Positions 8,185-15,563 of a stretch of 64,000 bases of DNA are shown here, piece by piece. The DNA is from Sphingosinicella sp942492965. Its GTDB lineage: Bacteria; Pseudomonadota; Alphaproteobacteria; Sphingomonadales; Sphingomonadaceae. A model generated the notes under the pieces. The model did not search any database, was not told the DNA's origin, and worked only from the letters and a program-made list of their open reading frames with translations. The stretch spans positions 1,736,001-1,800,000 of the forward strand of contig OW818656.1 in the NCBI GenBank assembly GCA_942492965.1, read 5' to 3'. A program made the translations under genes and the position numbers. The number at the start of each line of letters is the position of its first letter. Position 1 is the stretch's first letter.

Positions 8185-9114
8185 CTATTCGTCGGCATCG
8201 GCAATTGCCTCGTCCTCTGCCTGAGCTTCCTCCTGTTCGTCCGGCCTCGGTGGCTGAGTGTCGGGCGACTCCGGCAAGATAGCCAGCCGTCCAGCGATGA
8301 ACGCTGCGATTTCGGCCAAGGCATTCTCTGATTGGGTGATCGTCCGGTCAGTATCAATCGTCACGGTATGTTGCCCAAGGCTCGCTTCGATCTTGTCGAT
8401 ACGGGTGAGCCAACACCAGTAGACGGGGCGGTGCTGAACATGCAGTGGACCTGCGTGGAAATTCGTGACCCTGAGTTTCGCATCGAGGCCCCGAAGATCG
8501 CCGATCAATTTCTTGACCGCTGCGGGTTCCGCTTCCAACCCGGAGACATGAATCTCCTGCTCTCCGACTGCCACTAGAGACTTGCACCAAGGGCGACCGC
8601 GAAACGTCAGGTAGAACTTCGGATCCGCGTCATAGACATGCAGAAAGTACCGGCTGCTGCGAGTTTTGTTCGCCGTCTCGGGAACGAGCAGTGCCAAGCG
8701 TAGCAAGTCAGCCAAGATTGCGCCGGTAGCCGGGGATTTGTTCCCGGCGTGTTGGTTTCCCTCCTCGCCAGCTTGGCCGCGGAGGAACTTACATTCGAGC
8801 CACAGATGATGCCGCCAGCCGTATTGGCTCAACCGTTTGTTGGCGACATACAGGCGATTGACATCAGCGAACAGGTCCGCGCGGAGATACCGTGGGCACC
8901 CTCCCGGCTGATACAGGCCGTCGATGCGGTACAGCCGCTCGCTTTGCAGGCAACCAATGGGGTTCGGGACGTTGCGCCCATTCAACACCTGGAGCAGCGA
9001 GAGGGTCAGCGCCGAGACAATCCCAGACTCATAACTCTGCGTCTGATAGCCCGATCCGTGAAGAATTTCGGGCAGCGAGAAGAATGACTGTTCGATGAGC
9101 ACTGTCCGATTCAT
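8185..9114 (-). CDS. Hypothetical protein with PD-(D/E)xK nuclease-like pattern
   Basis: 309-aa protein with no family I can name. An acidic helix residue (E29, in SYESGIVSAL), an aspartate pair (D80, D84, in RADLFADV) and a beta-strand with E107-C-K109 (LWLECKF) have the order and rough spacing of a PD-(D/E)xK nuclease core. The C-terminal 35 residues are very acidic and probably disordered. It is followed on the island by other unknown genes and lies near a restriction system, so an orphan restriction-type nuclease is plausible. No partner methyltransferase is adjacent. The ATG at 9114 gives a clean protein-like N-terminus. The coding call is firm; the nuclease reading is inference. Confidence 0.72.
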   Translation of the reverse strand: MNRTVLIEQSFFSLPEILHGSGYQTQSYESGIVSALTLSLLQVLNGRNVPNPIGCLQSERLYRIDGLYQPGGCPRYLRADLFADVNRLYVANKRLSQYGWRHHLWLECKFLRGQAGEEGNQHAGNKSPATGAILADLLRLALLVPETANKTRSSRYFLHVYDADPKFYLTFRGRPWCKSLVAVGEQEIHVSGLEAEPAAVKKLIGDLRGLDAKLRVTNFHAGPLHVQHRPVYWCWLTRIDKIEASLGQHTVTIDTDRTITQSENALAEIAAFIAGRLAILPESPDTQPPRPDEQEEAQAEDEAIADADE

Positions 9115-9523
9115 CCCGTGTTAATGGCGGCCAATGGGTTATCTGGCAGAAGCCAGCGATCAACTACAAGAATATATGCAGGCGGAGTGTGACACTCGGC
9201 GGCAACACATCGGTCAATCCATTTTAGAGGGCTGTGGCGTAGATGTAGTTCTCCGTTGCATCGTTCTCGGTCCGCCAACCTACGCCATTGTACGCTGGAA
9301 AGCGCCAGAATGTGCCTGGGATCGCCGACTTAGCCGCCCCTCCCATAGACCTCAGACAAAATTTGGGAACGCACCTGGAACATTGGAAGTGCTTGCGCTT
9401 CAATTGGGACGCCTGCTTTCGATGCTCCGGCGCTCGCCGTCAGCTTGGTATATATTCAATCAGCGATCGAATACGTGTCGCCAGTGCCTCCATAACCAAA
9501 GGGACGATCTTCATCGCCGGCCA
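9115..9523. other. Gap with only a doubtful plus-strand frame
   Basis: Stretch between two minus-strand genes. A plus-strand frame opens at 9134 (MGYLAEASDQLQEYMQAE) and runs to 9694, overlapping the next gene antisense by about 170 bp. Its first 55 residues look protein-like and the rest do not, so it may be the stump of a truncated gene. I do not call it as a gene. The promoter of the 8185-9114 gene should lie here. Confidence 0.35.
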
Positions 9524-10339
9524 TCATTCGCGATCGTCGAGACCGAAGCGAAGGCTTCCGCCATCCACCCTGTCGGTCGGCATCATGTCCCCGCACTGTC
9601 CATCCAACCATCGCGTGACGACGCCCCGGAGGAACTCGCGGGCCTCGAGCAAATTCATGAGGGTCGACTGGTCGATCGTCGTATCGCGCTTTGACGTGCC
9701 GTGCCGTCCGAACGCCCGGTTGTTGGCGGCGGCCTTGAAGGCGTTGAGCGCCTGTCGCTTCGCGAGCCCCGGTCCGTCCAGCTTGTCGAGCGTCGTGCCG
9801 ACATCACCGGCGATATCCTCGAGCAGCCGATAATAGTCAGCCCAGTTCGGCGGTCCGGCGATCACCGACGCCGCAAATGCCGCCAACGGCTTGGACGACA
9901 TCAGATCGACACGACCGTTGCGCATGGCCGCGAGGTTCGGGTGGCGTGCCACACTGATCAGGCGGCGCGGGTCGGCCGAGACTGGTTCATCGAACGACAT
10001 GTGTCCTGCGCCGTGCTCATGCCGAATCTCGGCAGAGGTCGGAACGACCGGCTTGAAGTTGCTGTCGGCCAGGACGGCATACCCATTGAGCGGAGATATT
10101 ATCTCGCGCGCCACCCATCTTGCCGCGCCGTAGCTTTGTGCCTCGGCTAGCGGGATACACCCCTTCCCGGTGACGAAAGTGCGGCGATCGGTGGCATCGT
10201 TCACCCTGTCCATCGAGCCATCCTTGCTCCCCTTAAGACCGGTGACCACAGCCAGACCGGGGTAGGCGCCTTCGGGAAACAACAGGCTTAGAGCGTAAAG
10301 GTCATCGACGTGGCCACCGACGAATATCTTAATTTCCAT
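9524..10339 (-). CDS. Hypothetical protein, island cargo
   Basis: 271-aa soluble protein that I do not recognise. The N-terminus has a beta-strand/turn/helix start (MEIKIFVGGHVDDLYALS) suggesting an alpha/beta fold; the middle carries several Asp/His residues (around DPRRLISVARHPNL) but no assignable motif. The C-terminal third is helical. Its ATG overlaps by 11 bp the end of a frameshifted minus-strand gene (10329-10668), so the two probably formed a coupled pair. No signal peptide or membrane segment is visible. Confidence 0.7.
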   Translation of the reverse strand: MEIKIFVGGHVDDLYALSLLFPEGAYPGLAVVTGLKGSKDGSMDRVNDATDRRTFVTGKGCIPLAEAQSYGAARWVAREIISPLNGYAVLADSNFKPVVPTSAEIRHEHGAGHMSFDEPVSADPRRLISVARHPNLAAMRNGRVDLMSSKPLAAFAASVIAGPPNWADYYRLLEDIAGDVGTTLDKLDGPGLAKRQALNAFKAAANNRAFGRHGTSKRDTTIDQSTLMNLLEAREFLRGVVTRWLDGQCGDMMPTDRVDGGSLRFGLDDRE

Positions 10340-10668
10340 GATCCCTCCAGCGGAGCCGAAACGTGCTTCCGGATGTAGTTGCTGGAGGCACGAAATCGAG
10401 GTCCGGATCGATCAACCTGCTCGCCCTCAATACCATATCGATATTCGCCGATCCGGCAGCGTGGATCCGCGCGATCCCGACAGCGCGTCCCGCGTCGTCG
10501 CCGAACCACATCGTGATCTTCGGGAAGTCCGGCGCCTACCGCTCGCACGGAGAGGCCATCGATTCCCCGCCGCCTTAGAACCGCGACCCGGTGCAGTACC
10601 CTATCGCGGTCCACGAGACCCTTCTCGTCGCTTACAATGGACGGCCGATCACCAATCTCGTCCAACAC
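10329..10668 (-). pseudogene. Frameshifted small gene upstream of the 9524-10339 gene
   Basis: Two adjacent minus-strand frames both look coding and join only through a frameshift near 10535. The upstream part starts at a GTG (10668), preceded by TTGGAGAC, and encodes a protein-like stretch ending GIDGLSVRAV. The downstream part (APDFPKITMWFGDDAGRAV onward) runs to the stop at 10329, overlapping the next gene by 11 bp. A one-base difference near the GCGAGCGGTAGGCGCC segment would restore a protein of about 113 residues. It may be a genuine pseudogene, a sequencing error or a programmed shift. I do not recognise the family. Confidence 0.45.
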
Positions 10669-10898
10669 CAAATGTCTCCAATGAGATGAGCATAATCGAG
10701 GCCAGCTGCAGCTTAGAAGCGGCGAGCCAATGCTGTCGGTGAAGATCGAGCAGCCGCGGCTTCTATTTTGCACCGGCTCCGGCGCGTCTGGCAGGGCGAC
10801 GCTCCCACCGTGGCGAAGACTAAGCCCTTTCCATGAGCGAGGCGAGTGCTCAGATTGGAAGGCCAGCTCATTCTCGACCCAAGGCCGGGAGCCCGCCA

Positions 10899-11507
10899 AT
10901 GTTCTTCATCACGCAATCCGACGAACGCCCCGACGGCTACGTCCACCTGTCTACCGCCAACGCATGGACCATGTGGCTCAGCCGCAACATCCCGGTCGGG
11001 CTCCACGTGGACGTCCGGCACCGGCTCAACTCCAACCTGAAGCACCTGCTGGTCGGCCTCGAGCTCAAGGCCGCGCTCATCGATCCGCACGCGCACCGCG
11101 CCCACAACCAACCGTCCGTGCTGTTCGAACCATACTTCCAAAATCTCATCATGGAGTTCGGCCTGGCCGCATTCTCGGTGCTAGAGGGCCTGGGTTCAGG
11201 ACACTGGCTCGATCAGAACAACCATGACGGCGGCAACGCGATGAGGATCGAGCGCGAGGCTTGGCGGGCCGCGCTGTGCGCGGTCTACGACCCGGACGGT
11301 GAGCACGGCTTGGACGGCGACGTCGTTCGGACGCTTGCTCTCCGCGACCTGCTGCACCAGGATCGACTCGGCGCGCGCGCCAACATCGACTGGCACGCCA
11401 TGACCTACGAAGCGGCATTCGAGCCGGCGAGCCGGGCGGTTCGCACGCTCCTGCGACGGGAAGCCGGGGTCGTACCCGCCGCCACCAATCTGAACGTGGA
11501 GCAGTAG
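10899..11507 (+). CDS. Hypothetical protein, island cargo
   Basis: 202-aa soluble protein of unknown family. It contains HLSTANAWTMWLSRNIPVG near the start and an acidic central segment (YDPDGEHGLDGD); no transmembrane segment or signal peptide is visible. The ATG at 10899 is preceded by GGGAG at good spacing; an in-frame ATG at 10833 would add 22 residues of non-protein-like composition. It is divergent from the minus-strand unknown genes at 9524-10668, so a promoter for both probably lies at 10669-10890. Confidence 0.65.
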   Translation: MFFITQSDERPDGYVHLSTANAWTMWLSRNIPVGLHVDVRHRLNSNLKHLLVGLELKAALIDPHAHRAHNQPSVLFEPYFQNLIMEFGLAAFSVLEGLGSGHWLDQNNHDGGNAMRIEREAWRAALCAVYDPDGEHGLDGDVVRTLALRDLLHQDRLGARANIDWHAMTYEAAFEPASRAVRTLLRREAGVVPAATNLNVEQ

Positions 11508-11690
11508 TCGCCCCGAGGGGATCTTCACGTAAGGGCAGCGGTAAACGGCCGCTTTCCGGTATCTTTGCTAGAGACTTGAACGACTGTTGTTAGGGCGCGA
11601 AGCTGACACGCCAGTTCTATGCCGGCAAGGGCCGCTATCCCGATCGGCGCCCCGAAAGGAGACTTTCCGGAGTGTCGAACATAGGCGACA

Positions 11691-11857
11691 TCAACTTCCC
11701 GGCGCTTGCCCGCACCGTTCGAGAACGCCTTCGAGCTGCTTGATCGGCACGAGCGTCACACTCCCTACCTTGATCGTGGGTATGTCGCCCATCTTGATGG
11801 CCTGCCCGCGCCCTGCACGTCGATCGAGAGCTCGTGGCTGCGTGGTTCATGGGTCAC
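11691..11857 (-). pseudogene. Degenerate excisionase-like HTH gene fragment
   Basis: The 3' part of this minus-strand segment encodes QAIKMGDIPTIKVGSVTLVP followed by IKQLEGVLERC, closely matching the C-terminal half of the intact excisionase-like protein at 12449-12661 (IKAGEIETIKVGSSTLVTVA then ELEAFLDKC). The matching 5' half is out of frame: the GTG at 11857, which overlaps the preceding gene's stop as GTGA, opens a different frame, and the helix-turn-helix part is missing. It is therefore a paralogue broken by a frameshift and probably a deletion. The GTGA coupling suggests it was once translated together with the 11854-12225 gene. Confidence 0.5.
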
Positions 11858-12225
11858 GGTCGGCCCTCCTGCGAGAGCCGCCGCTGGCGGTCATACGCCG
11901 CATGGGTCTCGGCGATGATAACCTCGTCGCTCTTACGTGTGTCGAGCGCCGCGCTGCGGGCATAGGCATAGGTGGCACAGGCGGTGAACAGCGTGCGGTC
12001 GAGCAGCCGCTCGACGTCCACGACGCGGGTGCCCAGCGATGCGAGTTCCCCGACGATCTCCTGATCGGCGGTTCCGGCCGCAGGCGCGTGGGCGAGCGCG
12101 GCAATGCCGGCTTGTACACATTGCTGGAGCACGGCGTAGGCGCTCGTGCCCTGATGCTTGGCCAGCGACCGGAGCGCATTGTCGAGCGATGCCGGGAGGC
12201 GGATGTTGTGTCGGACCAGTTTCAT
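11854..12225 (-). CDS. Ribbon-helix-helix-like protein of the integrative element
   Basis: 123-aa protein beginning MKLVRHNIRLPASLDNALRS, a basic strand followed by helices that fits a ribbon-helix-helix DNA-binding N-terminus. The C-terminal half is a long alanine-rich helical region, suitable for oligomerisation. Proteins of this type accompany excisionases, relaxases and partition genes on mobile elements. Its stop overlaps the GTG of the broken excisionase-like gene downstream. The DNA-binding fold is inferred from pattern only; a mobilisation accessory or a transcriptional repressor are both possible. Confidence 0.65.
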   Translation of the reverse strand: MKLVRHNIRLPASLDNALRSLAKHQGTSAYAVLQQCVQAGIAALAHAPAAGTADQEIVGELASLGTRVVDVERLLDRTLFTACATYAYARSAALDTRKSDEVIIAETHAAYDRQRRLSQEGRP

Positions 12226-12428
12226 CGCCCAGGACAGCGATGCGCTGCCTCGACGCTTGGCGGAGTTCCGAGCTTGGTAAGGACGCTACCACGAGCGCTG
12301 TCGGATCGCTGCCTCGACAAATGGCGAAAAAGCGGGATGCACCCGTGCGTGAGGTGTGTCTCCGAATTGCGGGCTCGATGCGGAGCATCGCGGCCCTGCG
12401 ACGCTGCCCTTTGCGCAACCGGGTCAGA

Positions 12429-12453
12429 CATGATGCGTACCCTTTGCATCATG
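12429..12453. repeat. 8-bp perfect inverted repeat at the excisionase 3' end
   Basis: CATGATGC and GCATCATG separated by 9 bp. It overlaps the last codon and stop of the excisionase-like gene and lies upstream of the ribbon-helix-helix-like gene, so it could be an operator for that gene or a recombination-accessory site. Confidence 0.5.
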
Positions 12454-12661
12454 CGCGCCACCGTGCCGTGTTGGTCGCACGGCATTTGTCGAGGAACGCT
12501 TCGAGCTCCGCCACAGTGACGAGCGTGCTGCTGCCGACCTTGATGGTTTCGATCTCCCCGGCCTTGATAAGTTCGTAGAGCTTCGACCTGCCGATGCCGG
12601 TCATGCGGCAGGCCTCGGGGATGCGAACGGTGAGTGGGGCGCGTGGGGGCGGTGTAAGCAT
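12449..12661 (-). CDS. Excisionase-family (AlpA/MerR-like) DNA-binding protein
   Basis: 70-aa helix-turn-helix protein. The winged-helix signature is clear: RIPEACRMTGIGRSKLYELI is the HTH, followed by the wing GEIETIKVGSSTLVTVAELE and a C-terminal helix. Such proteins direct excision by tyrosine integrases or act as AlpA-like activators. I chose the ATG at 12661 (MLTPPPRAP) because the 43 extra residues of the longer frame are not protein-like. A broken paralogue lies at 11691-11857. Confidence 0.85.
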   Translation of the reverse strand: MLTPPPRAPLTVRIPEACRMTGIGRSKLYELIKAGEIETIKVGSSTLVTVAELEAFLDKCRATNTARWRA

Positions 12662-13385
12662 GGGCGATCCTTCTGATCGGGAGCCGGTATCCAGCACTGG
12701 CGCCACGGTGCGCTTCTCGCCTCGCCGCCAACAGGGCCTCTCTGGTGCAGCGAGGGGAATCTCAGGCCGCCACGCGCCCCACTGGTGCAAGGGGCGTCAC
12801 TTGGCATGACAGAGGCGTGAGGGATGTCTAAAATGCTGGTCGGCGCGACACGTCGCGAGCATACCCACGCAGACAGGCGGGTGCTCCATGCCGATCTCGC
12901 GGTAAAATCGGGGAATAGCCCGGATTTCCAACACTTCTGACAAGCGGGTCTCGCGTCATGAGTAGCTTGCCTCCAGCCCAGGGGCGGGTGTCTCCATGAA
13001 TTCCGATGTGCAGACAATGGCTTGCGAGAAAAGCGAGCATTCCCCTTTATCTTGCTTTCCTCTTCCTACCCCCTTTCCCGCCCCTTCGACCCTAGGACAG
13101 ACCGATCCTGTCCCGGACGCGCATGGACGTGTACGGAAACCCTCTGATCAGGGGGTGGCGCTTTTCGCTTTGTTGGACGGCGGTGGACGACATTTCGAAT
13201 GGAATGGACGCGAAGACGGATCGGAAACATGCCATGCTGCGCAGCATTCTTGCAGCATGGCGGCGATCGAAAGCGATGCTCTGGGCATGATTTTCGCGCG
13301 CTTTCCCTCGCTCGCGACGTGTTCGTTTGACAGTGATTCCTCGCGGCGTCAGACGGGCCTTTCCACTTCAAAAGGACGCTCAGAC
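12662..13385. other. Non-coding stretch upstream of the HU gene
   Basis: About 720 bp without a convincing gene. It contains an imperfect palindrome centred on CTCTGATCAG at 13138-13156, which shares its core with the 30-bp palindrome at 14894-14923. It also has a perfect 10-bp inverted repeat (GCCATGCTGC at 13231-13240, GCAGCATGGC at 13252-13261). Both lie in the probable promoter/leader region of the HU gene, so they are candidate operators. I could not settle on -35/-10 elements. Confidence 0.5.
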
Positions 13386-13661
13386 ATGAACAATGCCGAC
13401 CTCGCCGAAGCGCTTGCCGAGACGCTGGGGACCACCAAGACCGATGCCCGCAAGGCCGTCGATGCGGTGTTCGCCGCGATCACCGATGCCGCTGCCAAGG
13501 GCGAGGAAGTGTCGCTGAACGGCTTCGGCAAGTTCAAGGTGAAGGCCTCCCCGGCGCGCGAAGGCCGCAACCCGGCGACCGGCGCGGCGATGACGATCGC
13601 GGCGTCGAACAAGCTCACGTTCAGCCCCGCCAAGGCGGTCAAGGACCGGCTGAACGGCTAA
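13386..13661 (+). CDS. HU-family DNA-binding protein
   Basis: 91-aa HU/IHF-type nucleoid protein that bends DNA as a dimer. The full-length family pattern is present: helical N-terminus MNNADLAEALAETLGTTKTD, the GFGKFKV strand, the arm segment with REGRNPATGAAM, and a C-terminal strand-helix with FSPAKAVKDRLNG. The ATG is preceded by AAGGA. Encoded on the island near the integrase and excisionase, it could act as an accessory for site-specific recombination or transfer; a host-type HU gene would normally lie elsewhere. It is followed by a strong hairpin at 13685-13722. Confidence 0.95.
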   Translation: MNNADLAEALAETLGTTKTDARKAVDAVFAAITDAAAKGEEVSLNGFGKFKVKASPAREGRNPATGAAMTIAASNKLTFSPAKAVKDRLNG

Positions 13662-13684
13662 AGCTGACACGGCTTTCGAGACTT

Positions 13685-13722
13685 GGCCGCCAGCATCCGG
13701 GGGCAGTTGGATGCTGGCGGCC
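13685..13722 (+). terminator. 14-bp perfect hairpin after the HU gene
   Basis: GGCCGCCAGCATCC pairs perfectly with GGATGCTGGCGGCC across a 10-nt loop, starting 23 nt after the HU stop codon. There is no T-run after it, so it may be an RNA-stabilising 3' structure or a weak terminator rather than a classical intrinsic one. Confidence 0.55.
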
Positions 13723-13795
13723 GCACCGGAAGTCGGTGGAGGACAGAGGAACGACGGGACGTCATTCCGGTTCCGCCGCCATGCCCTGATCAAGA

Positions 13796-13822
13796 GAACG
13801 CCGGCCCAAAAGGCCGGCGTTC
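13796..13822. terminator. 11-bp perfect hairpin between convergent genes
   Basis: GAACGCCGGCC and GGCCGGCGTTC with a 5-nt loop (CAAAA). It sits between HU (plus) and the MNT-HEPN gene (minus), where a bidirectional terminator would be expected. No T-tract follows on either strand. Confidence 0.5.
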
Positions 13823-13897
13823 AGTTCATGAAGGGGGAGTAATAGCGCCAACTTATGCGGCAAGGTACGGCATCGCAACCTGCCGGGATCGGCAGGT

Positions 13898-14836
13898 TCA
13901 GGACGCGGAAGCACCCGATTTTGCGGCGGCTTCGAGCTCGGCGATGCGCTCGCTGCACACGGCATGGACGACACGGCCAAGCTCCTCGACCTGCGTGCCG
14001 AGCCACTCCAAATCCTCGGCGCTGATGCGGTAATGCTTCGAGTATCGGGCCTTCACATAGGCCTCCTTGAGCTTCTCGAAGAGGGCGCGCTCCTTCTTCG
14101 TATCGCGCGGCCAGACATTGAAAAGCCGTCGGTCCAGCCGCTCTGCCTGCGTGCGCAGGAAGCCCAGATTGTGGACGTGCGGCGTGTAGAACGTGCACAC
14201 CAAAAGCACGCAATGGTACAAGCGTTCAGCGGCCTGATGCATGATAAATGCCGCTTCGCTGGTCCGTGTCTTGGCAATCAAGTCCCGTGATGTTTCCAGA
14301 TAGACGACAGCGCTGGGATACCATTGTTCGAAGTATTCACGCGCCATTTTAAGCGCGTCCTTCGGTGTCTTGGGCTTCGGCGTATGGAAGGGCGTGTCGT
14401 CGCTCTGGTAGAGCGCAATGCCGTCTTTCGCGACGTCCATGAAGAAGTACCGGCCATGCGCGAGGCCGTCGTTCACTTCCTGCAGCGTGTGCACGATGAA
14501 GTTGACCGGGGTCTTCAGGGTCTTGGTGATGCCGTACTCGCGCATCAGCTGGTCCTCGGCCTTCTCCCAGTATGGGATACGGTCGGTGAGGCGCTTGTCG
14601 TTGACGACGATGAGGAGGTCGAAGTCGGACTTGTAGCCCTTGGCGGTGTGCGGCTCGTCAACCCAGCCGCCGCGCGCATAGCTGCCGTAGAGCACGATCT
14701 TGAGGATGCGGCCCTTCTTCTTCCACGCCTGTGTGGCGAGGCTCGTCGCTTCCTCGAAGCCTGCGAACAGCACCTCAAGCACGCGCTCAAGCTCGCGCTG
14801 CTTGGCTGGCGGCAGATGATCGAGGTCGGTGCGCAT
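13898..14836 (-). CDS. Nucleotidyltransferase-HEPN domain fusion protein
   Basis: 312-aa protein. Residues 20-130 are a minimal nucleotidyltransferase: GSYARG (51-56) and the metal-binding DFD (71-73). Residues about 165-300 are a helical HEPN domain (region SEAAFIMHQAAERLYHC). MNT and HEPN are often the separate antitoxin and toxin of an abortive-infection module in which MNT adenylylates HEPN; a single-chain fusion is also widespread and its target is less clear. The ATG at 14836 (MRTDLDHLPP) is preferred to one 14 codons upstream, whose extra residues are not conserved-looking. It lies within the element backbone, downstream of the sigma-like gene, with a 30-bp palindrome between them. Confidence 0.88.
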   Translation of the reverse strand: MRTDLDHLPPAKQRELERVLEVLFAGFEEATSLATQAWKKKGRILKIVLYGSYARGGWVDEPHTAKGYKSDFDLLIVVNDKRLTDRIPYWEKAEDQLMREYGITKTLKTPVNFIVHTLQEVNDGLAHGRYFFMDVAKDGIALYQSDDTPFHTPKPKTPKDALKMAREYFEQWYPSAVVYLETSRDLIAKTRTSEAAFIMHQAAERLYHCVLLVCTFYTPHVHNLGFLRTQAERLDRRLFNVWPRDTKKERALFEKLKEAYVKARYSKHYRISAEDLEWLGTQVEELGRVVHAVCSERIAELEAAAKSGASAS

Positions 14837-14893
14837 CGAAGACCTTCCTAGCAACTGGGGCACGACTTTGCACTGCAAGAACAGGGCGCTACC

Positions 14894-14923
14894 GCCACAA
14901 CCCTCTGATCAGAGGGTTGTGGC
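14894..14923. repeat. 30-bp perfect palindrome
   Basis: A perfect palindrome centred between 14908 and 14909 (core AACCCTCTGATCAGAGGGTT). It overlaps the stop codon of the sigma-like gene and lies 58 bp upstream of the MNT-HEPN start. A shorter imperfect copy with the same core occurs at 13138-13156 upstream of HU. It could be an operator for an element-encoded regulator, or a cruciform/terminator; no T-run follows. Confidence 0.65.
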
Positions 14924-15307
14924 CTTATCGAGTGCCACCAGCGCGTCGGCCATGCGGGCCTCGACCTCGTGCAGGGCAAGCCCCAGCCGCATGGCGATGT
15001 GGTCGTGGGGCAGCCCGTCCCAGGCCAGCTCCTTGATCTGTCGCGACACGGGATCGAGCGCTGCGAACGCCGCCCGGTAGCGCCCGCCGACATCGGTGAT
15101 CCGGCCGATCGCGCGCACCATGTGGCGCTCTACCCGCCGTTCGCTGATACCCATTTCTCGCGCGATCTCGGCATAACTCTTGCCCTCGACCCGGTGCGCC
15201 ATGAACACGATCAGCGTCTTCTCGGGCAGGCCTTCAAGCACCCGCCGCATGACCGAAAGCCGGTCCATATCCTGCGGCACGGCGGTTCCATTGATGCGCT
15301 GCTGCAT
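14909..15307 (-). CDS. Stand-alone sigma-70 region 4-like HTH protein
   Basis: 132-aa regulator resembling only region 4 of an ECF-type sigma factor. After a helical lead-in (MDRLSVMRRVLEGLPEKT), residues 44-67 hold the HTH SYAEIAREMGISERRVERHM. A second HTH-like segment (GLPHDHIAMRLGLALHEVEA) occupies the C-terminal half. Region 2, needed for core binding and -10 recognition, is absent, so it cannot be a conventional sigma factor on its own. It more likely acts as a DNA-binding regulator or a split sigma subunit. The ATG at 15307 (MQQRINGTAV) is chosen because the longer upstream frame is low-complexity and not protein-like. Confidence 0.75.
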   Translation of the reverse strand: MQQRINGTAVPQDMDRLSVMRRVLEGLPEKTLIVFMAHRVEGKSYAEIAREMGISERRVERHMVRAIGRITDVGGRYRAAFAALDPVSRQIKELAWDGLPHDHIAMRLGLALHEVEARMADALVALDKATTL

Positions 15308-15563
15308 CCCTGTTCTCCCTCTCCAACAGCCGCACCCGGCGGAAGAGCGGGGTGGGCGGCGGAGCGCCGACGGGTCCGGCCAAGAGGCCCGGCCTGCACC
15401 CGTAGGGCTGCAACGAAGTGGAAGACCCGCGTCAGCGGGTTGCAGGACCGGCACGGCCGGACCAAAGGCAAAGCGACCCGCACACACCGCGCGGGAGCCG
15501 GTCAAACTGACTTCATTCGGCCGAAGGACGGATGGCTACAGACCTCGACGCTAAGGCCTGCGC

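Noticed and set aside
10713..11141. 142-codon minus-strand frame opposite the 10899-11507 gene
   Set aside because: The plus-strand frame has a ribosome-binding site and better composition; only one can be real.
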